Assembly (NCBI GenBank): GCA_023935145.1
Contig: CM043699.1
Location: forward strand, 73,241,138 to 73,305,137
Length of the DNA stretch: 64,000 nucleotides
Direction: 5' to 3'
DNA from: Bretschneidera sinensis
Lineage: Eukaryota; Streptophyta; Magnoliopsida; Brassicales; Akaniaceae
In this document: positions 59,286-64,000 of the stretch, in pieces
How positions within the stretch are numbered: position 1 is the first letter of the stretch
Layout: every line of letters starts with the position of its first letter
Notes under the pieces: generated by a model
Told to the model about the DNA's origin: nothing
Seen by the model: the letters and a program-made list of their open reading frames with translations, nothing else
Databases searched by the model: none
Position numbers and translations under genes: made by a program

Positions 59286-60550
59286 TGATGAGTCTTAAAT
59301 ATTGCATATTTTAGACCCTTAACTTATATTTGTTATGCTCTTAGTTAGTATTATTTTACTTTATTTTACGTTTTTCTTGTGTTTTGTGTGTTTTTACAGC
59401 TTTGTGGAGAAAGTGCAGCATTTCAGGTTGATTTGAAGCTTCTGGAGACATTGCGCTCGATCGTAACAGATATGCGATCGAGCGCACCAGCGCTCGAGCG
59501 CACCTGCCTTTGAACGAGCGCATGGTCAACATCCCACATCGAAATAATTGAAGTTCAGTGCATTTGCGATCGATCGCAGCAGACATGCGATCGAGTGCAC
59601 ATGAGATCGTGCGCACAAGATATGCGATCGATCGTACCTGCGATCGATCGCACTACACTGCGATCGAGCGCACACGGGCCTGTATCCCACATCGTTTCTG
59701 CAACCTGTTTTACTCCGGGTCTCCCCCTATATAAAAACCATTTGGCTTCATAATCCAATGTACAATTCCTGAGCCACTTTGGTGTTTACCGGTGGACGTC
59801 CGTTAGCATTCTGGTGGATCCCGAAGGCATTGCTACCACGAGGGGAAGCGCCGCCCGTCAGCGAGTGGAATTTCTCCCATGTAAAGTTGTTTATTTATTT
59901 CTTTATATTCAGTTGTTTTAGTTTAAATGTTTAGCACTTGTTATTATAGTTTTATAGTTATGAGTGGCTAGACTCTTCAGCTAAGGTTGAAGATGAAGCC
60001 CCGCCGTTGTTTGGCGTAGTAGTTCAGATTTGCTTGTACAAATCTGACAATTTTTAGTATAAATGTTCTGTCAATTATTTGAGTTAATCTTATAATTGAT
60101 TGAGTTTAAATTGTCTGTTGGATTTTCTTTGTGTTTCATCTGATGGATACATTGAATGCTTTTCGATTAAATTGGATTCCCTTTGTGATTTGTTAAGAGC
60201 GGATACATCGGGTGCTTTTGGTTTAGTTGGGATATTCTTTGTTTTTTGTCTTATAGTTGGATTCATAGAATGTTTTGATAGGCTATATTTTTAGAATATG
60301 TATGCTTAACTTCGGTGGGGTGGATTCGGAAACCTTAGTGCTTTTTATTATTAGTTTTAAAATCAATTTAATTTAGTTTTAATTTATTTTACAAATTATC
60401 ATTTAAAATTTGGAACTAGGTTAAAATAGAGTTAGTTTAGATTGAAAATATAATTTCACAACGCAATTCCCTGTGGATTCGACCTCGCACTTGCACAACG
60501 CTATATTGCAAACGACTCGTGCGCTTGCGAGTAATTTAAAACTCACAACA
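59286..60550 (+). repeat. 5' LTR of Athila E (1265 bp)
   Basis: TGATGAGTCTTAAATATTGC to TTTAAAACTCACAACA. Homologous to 2586-3945. TATATAAAAA at 59728-59737 is the likely promoter. Nearby GGTGGATCCCGAAGGC and GAAGCCCCGCCGTTG blocks downstream are shared with the other LTR and probably lie in the transcribed leader. Confidence 0.92.
59452..59675 (+). repeat. CGATCG palindrome cluster in the LTR of Athila E
   Basis: About ten motifs in 220 bp: two perfect TGCGATCGATCGCA palindromes (59565-59578, 59639-59652) and variants GCGATCGAGCGCA, GCGCTCGAGCGCA, GCGATCGAGTGCA, GAGATCGTGCGCA. Two CCCACATCG boxes flank it (59532 and 59684). It ends about 50 bp before the TATA box, the same arrangement as in Athila-1. 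Confidence 0.85.
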
Positions 60551-60556
60551 AGTTTT

Positions 60557-60574
60557 TGGCGCCGTTGCCGGGGA
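60557..60574 (+). other. Primer binding site of Athila E
   Basis: TGGCGCCGTTGCCGGGGA begins six bases after the LTR. This form of site is usual in Athila/Tat elements. The matching tRNA was not established here. Confidence 0.8.
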
Positions 60575-60722
60575 GTTGTTTGGTTTGTGAAAATTTTTTT
60601 GTCTGAATTGATTTTATTTTTCTACTAGTTAATTTAATTTAAAAAAAAAAAAATTTGAGTTTTGTGTTTGATTTATTCTGTTGCTTCTGCTGGTTAGTAT
60701 CTCACTATTTTTCTGTTAGTGT

Positions 60723-63700
60723 ATGCTTGGTCGGAGATCCTTGAACTTAGATTTGACACATTTAGATCCCGACTTAGAAAGAACTCTTAGGAGGCAGAAA
60801 AGAGCACTAGTTGAGAGAGAGACTGTTGAGATGGGAGAAAATTTTAATCAACCTGAACATGTAGAGCAACCTAGAGCTTGGAACGTGGACTCCACTACAT
60901 CCCTTAGGGATTTGTTCGCACCCGTTGCGACTAACTCATCTTCCTACATAGTGTTGCCACCAACCAATGCCACACACTTTGATTTGAAGCCACATGTTAT
61001 CCAACTCCTACCCTCATTCCATGGCTTAGATCTTGAAAATCCTTATAGTCATGTGAAGAAGTTCAAAGACATTTGTGCTACATTCAAATTCCAGAACTTC
61101 TCTGAGGAGTCAGTCCATCTTCGACTTTTCCCTTTCTCCCTTCACGATAGAGCTAGGGCGTGGTTGGACTCCAACACGTCCAGATCTATCACATCTTGGG
61201 AAAACCTACTTAGCAAATTTTACCATAAGTTTTTCCCAATGTCTAGAGTGAATGAGTACCGTAAGGAGATTAGCTCTTTCACTCAGGACGAGGATGAGAA
61301 GTTCTCTGAAAGCTGGGAGCGCTTTAAAGAGTTACTGATCAGATGCCCTCCACATGGATATGAGAAGTGGAGACTCGTTCAATTCTTCTACCAAGGGTTG
61401 ACTCAACCCAACCGTAGCATGATCGAGTCTATGAATGGGGGGGCATTCTTGAGTCTGACAGGAGACGAAGCATATATGGCGTTGGACAAGTTGTCCGACA
61501 ACTCACAGCAGTGGGATTTTTCAAGCTGTCGAGATAAGTCCATTCGTGCTCCTAAGAGGGGAGGCATCTATGAGGTCCGAGAGGACGCTGATTTGAGGAT
61601 AAAGTTAGATGCCCTCACTAAGAAGATTGATGCTCTCACTGTGAGCCAATCCATCAATGCTGCCAACACATTCAATGTTGAAAGCTGTTCCATCTGTGCT
61701 AGTCCCATGCATCTAGCACAGAATTGCCCATCAATGCCAGCTTGTGCCGAGTATCCTATGGAACAAGTAAATGCTTTCAATGACTTTCGAAGGCAGTCAA
61801 ATGGATCGTACTCCGAGACGTACAATCCAGGGTGGCGGAACCACCCAAATTTTTCATGGAGGCAGAACCAACCAATGAATCAGGGAGGATCCTCTCATCA
61901 TGCTCAAAATCAATATCCTCCCGGATTTGCCCCACAAATCCCTAATCATGGTCGTTCTGCCCATCCAGCACCTTCACCTGCTTACCATGCACCCGCTCAA
62001 ACACCAGCGCCAGTTTCACAGTCGCTTGAGGACACCCTCAAGGAATTCATGAAGGCGACTAGCCAAAATATGAGCGATGTGAGGAGTGCAACAATGGTAA
62101 ACACCCAAGCAATTGCCAAGCTGGAGAGTCAAATAGGGCAAATTGCAAGTCATTTGGGTGAGAGAGAGAAAGGAAAGTTCCCCAGTCAGCCCGTGCAAAA
62201 CCCAAAAGGACAATTTATGGTTGAGAGTTCATCAACTCCTACGCACGGGGAGGAACAAGTACAGTCGATTGTCACACTGAGGTCTGGGAGACAAGTGGAC
62301 AATCAAGTGGAAGAGAGCCCTGCTATGCAGCAAGGGCAAGGGAGTGGCAACACAGAGAAGAGAGATGCTGAGCCATCTACAGCCACACCTACTGAGAAAG
62401 ACCCTCCTAGGTCATTTGTACCTAGAGCGCCTTACCCCGAGAGATTACAGGCGCCCAAGAAAGGAGGGAAGTATGAAGAAATTCTAGAGGTATTCAAGCA
62501 AGTCCATATCAATATCCCATTTTTGGATGCCATCCATCAAGCGCCATCATATGCCAAGTTTTTAAAGGACTTGGTCACTATCAAGAGGAGGACGAATGTC
62601 CCAAAAAAGGCATTTTTGACCGAGCAGGTCAGTTCAATCCTTCAGTGCAAGTTACCTATCAAGCATAAGGACCCGGGGTGTCCTACCATCTCTTGCACAA
62701 TAGGAGTCAGCCATATTGAGAGGGCCCTTTTGGATCTAGGGGCGAGTGTGAATCTTCTACCTTACTCAGTCTATGTGCAGTTGGGGTTAGGAGAATTGAA
62801 GCCCACAACCACGACGCTTCAATTGGCTGACAGGTCAGTGAAAAGACCACGGGGGATAGTTGAGGATGTTTTGATAAAAGTGGATAAGTTCTATTTCCCC
62901 GTGGATTTTATTGTGCTTGACACAGAACCGGTTCAGAATGTAGGGATTCAAATACCGGTGATTCTAGGGCGACCATTCTTAGCCACGGCTAACACCCTAA
63001 TCAATTGTAGGACAGGGGTGATGAAGATCTCCTTCGGAAATATGACAGTGGAGTTGAACATTTTTGATATCACTAGGCAACCACTGGAATATGATGAAAT
63101 GAGAGATGTATGCTTGATAGAGGAGATTCTTGAGGATACTGTGGATGAATCAAGCATTGAGGATCCCATGGAGGCATGCTTTGCTCACTTTGGAGAGGAC
63201 TTGGGTTTAGATAAGTTACTCGAGGAAGTAAATGCCATTTTGGAGTCTGATCCTCAAGAAAGGAAGGAGGAGGAGGAGAAGGTGTCACCCGAACCTCAAC
63301 AGAAGGAACTTAAGCCTTTACCGGATAATCTTAAGTATAAGTTCCTGGGTCCAGCACACTGTTTGCCTGTGATAATAGCTTCAGATTTGGGAGAGGCTCA
63401 AGAGGAGAAATTATTAGATGTTTTAAGAGAGCACAAGGAAGCTATCGGCTGGACCATTGAGGATATTAAAGGAATCAGCCCATCGGTGGTGATGCACAGG
63501 ATACACTTGGAGGAAGATGCTAAGCCATCGAGGGAGCCGCAAAGAAGGCTCAACCCTGCTATGCAAGAGGTTGTAAGGGCAGAGGTTATTAAGCTGTTAG
63601 ATGCAGGGATCATTTATCCCATCTCTGATAGCAAGTGGGTGAGCCCCATTCGTGTCGTGCCCAAGCGAGCTGGGTTAACGGTAGTAAAGAATAAGGACGA

Positions 63701-63746
63701 CGAGTTGGTCCAACTCGTGTGCAGTCTGGGTGGAGAGTGTGTATAG
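60723..63746 (+). CDS. Athila gag-protease-RT polyprotein (1007 codons, ends at a frameshift)
   Basis: Starts MLGRRSLNLDL, the same kind of start as gag of element A (MLRPRDLRGRF). Gag domain about residues 85-260 (FHGLDLENPYSHVKKFKD, LFPFSLHDRARAWLD, CPPHGYEKWRLVQFFYQGL), zinc knuckle CSICASPMHLAQNC from residue 322, and a Pro/Gln-rich stretch to about 470. Protease about 640-765 has its active-site Asp at 671 in LLDLGASVNLLP. The Leu in place of the usual Thr or Ser is common in Athila proteases. RT starts near 940 (LLDAGIIYPISDSKWVSPIRVVPK). A one-base loss near 63710 moves the frame and ends the product at a TAG, so RT is cut. Confidence 0.92.
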   Translation: MLGRRSLNLDLTHLDPDLERTLRRQKRALVERETVEMGENFNQPEHVEQPRAWNVDSTTSLRDLFAPVATNSSSYIVLPPTNATHFDLKPHVIQLLPSFHGLDLENPYSHVKKFKDICATFKFQNFSEESVHLRLFPFSLHDRARAWLDSNTSRSITSWENLLSKFYHKFFPMSRVNEYRKEISSFTQDEDEKFSESWERFKELLIRCPPHGYEKWRLVQFFYQGLTQPNRSMIESMNGGAFLSLTGDEAYMALDKLSDNSQQWDFSSCRDKSIRAPKRGGIYEVREDADLRIKLDALTKKIDALTVSQSINAANTFNVESCSICASPMHLAQNCPSMPACAEYPMEQVNAFNDFRRQSNGSYSETYNPGWRNHPNFSWRQNQPMNQGGSSHHAQNQYPPGFAPQIPNHGRSAHPAPSPAYHAPAQTPAPVSQSLEDTLKEFMKATSQNMSDVRSATMVNTQAIAKLESQIGQIASHLGEREKGKFPSQPVQNPKGQFMVESSSTPTHGEEQVQSIVTLRSGRQVDNQVEESPAMQQGQGSGNTEKRDAEPSTATPTEKDPPRSFVPRAPYPERLQAPKKGGKYEEILEVFKQVHINIPFLDAIHQAPSYAKFLKDLVTIKRRTNVPKKAFLTEQVSSILQCKLPIKHKDPGCPTISCTIGVSHIERALLDLGASVNLLPYSVYVQLGLGELKPTTTTLQLADRSVKRPRGIVEDVLIKVDKFYFPVDFIVLDTEPVQNVGIQIPVILGRPFLATANTLINCRTGVMKISFGNMTVELNIFDITRQPLEYDEMRDVCLIEEILEDTVDESSIEDPMEACFAHFGEDLGLDKLLEEVNAILESDPQERKEEEEKVSPEPQQKELKPLPDNLKYKFLGPAHCLPVIIASDLGEAQEEKLLDVLREHKEAIGWTIEDIKGISPSVVMHRIHLEEDAKPSREPQRRLNPAMQEVVRAEVIKLLDAGIIYPISDSKWVSPIRVVPKRAGLTVVKNKDDELVQLVCSLGGECV

Positions 63747-64000
63747 ACTACCGTAAGCTGAACACTGCCACAAGGAAGGATCACTTTCCACTTCCATTTA
63801 TTGATCAGATGGTGGAGCGCTGGGCATGAGTATTATTGCTTTTTGGATGGTTATTCTGGATATAACCAGGTCCCCGTGGACCCTGAAGATCAGGAGAAGA
63901 CGACATTTACCTGTCCTTTTGGGACCTTCGCCTACCGTCGCATGCCCTTTGGGTTATGCAATGCACCTGCCACTTTTCAGCGGTGCATGGTCAGTATATT
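63711..64000 (+). pseudogene. Athila E RT continuation, two frame breaks
   Basis: RT motifs continue in a second frame from about 63734 (RVCIDYRKLN, HFPLPFIDQMVER). After another break at about 63818-63822, which fits a loss of five bases, they run in the original frame to the window end (YYCFLDGYSGYNQV, EKTTFTCPFGTFAYRRMPFGL, CNAPATFQRCM). The YxDD motif would lie beyond 64000. Two small indels in 110 bp are the only clear lesions seen in this element. Confidence 0.88.

Larger units (their letters stand above)
59286..64000 (+). mobile_element. Ty3/gypsy Athila-lineage element E, 5' part
   Basis: Complete 5' LTR, primer site, leader, and a long gag-protease-RT frame that runs off the right edge inside RT. 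It is the least decayed element in the window. TCTGG (59281-59285) precedes the LTR and would be the left target duplication; the right half is outside. Inserted into the RT of chromovirus D. Confidence 0.92.

Overview
The window reads as repeat-rich, AT-rich heterochromatin of a flowering plant, most likely a eudicot. Almost every base that can be assigned belongs to plant retroelements: Ty3/gypsy of the Athila, Tat and chromovirus types, Ty1/copia of the Tork (Tnt1-like) type, and a LINE. No host gene, tRNA or rRNA gene could be recognised. Nearly all coding regions are broken by stops, frameshifts or deletions.

Layout from left to right. 1-3945 is the 3' part of an Athila-lineage element (decayed integrase, long 3' untranslated region, 3' LTR). 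It sits in the gag region of an old Tat-lineage element whose protease, RT, RNase H, second (archaeal-type) RNase H and integrase remnants run from 3946 to 8818. The Tat 3' LTR starts at 9786 and appears to end near 26796. It is split by two later insertions: element A (11665-20714, reverse, flanked by AGTTT/AGTTT) and chromovirus C (21603-26732, reverse, internally deleted). Element A is itself hit by a solo chromovirus LTR (12863-15476, flanked by TGTAC/TGTAC). Then come a LINE RT remnant (about 27030-27935) and a tandem array of about 200-bp monomers (27935-32248).

That array resumes at 47857-48675. Between the two parts lie two reverse Tork-type Copia elements (32329-37634 and 42585-47856). 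Between the Copia elements lie a second, forward copy of the element A family (B, 37635-41973, cut at its 3' end) and a reverse Athila-like LTR fragment (41974-42584). The right end holds a Tat-type LTR relic (49296-50300), a rearranged reverse chromovirus D (50301-59285), and the 5' half of a comparatively well preserved Athila element E (59286-64000), which interrupts the RT of D and keeps a 1007-codon gag-protease-RT frame.

How the parts relate. Elements A and B carry gag but no protease, RT or integrase, while keeping LTRs, primer site, polypurine tract and a gag close to Athila gag. They look like a non-autonomous gag-only (TR-GAG type) family that depended on an Athila-type partner. Structures not explained by gene content include CpG-rich palindrome clusters in the Athila LTRs, an exact 6 x 60-bp in-frame repeat in the gag of one Copia element, a 27-bp CCAAT-containing array in the chromovirus LTRs, repeated polypurine-like motifs, and the LINE-linked 200-bp array. 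No antiviral, CRISPR or biosynthetic system was seen.
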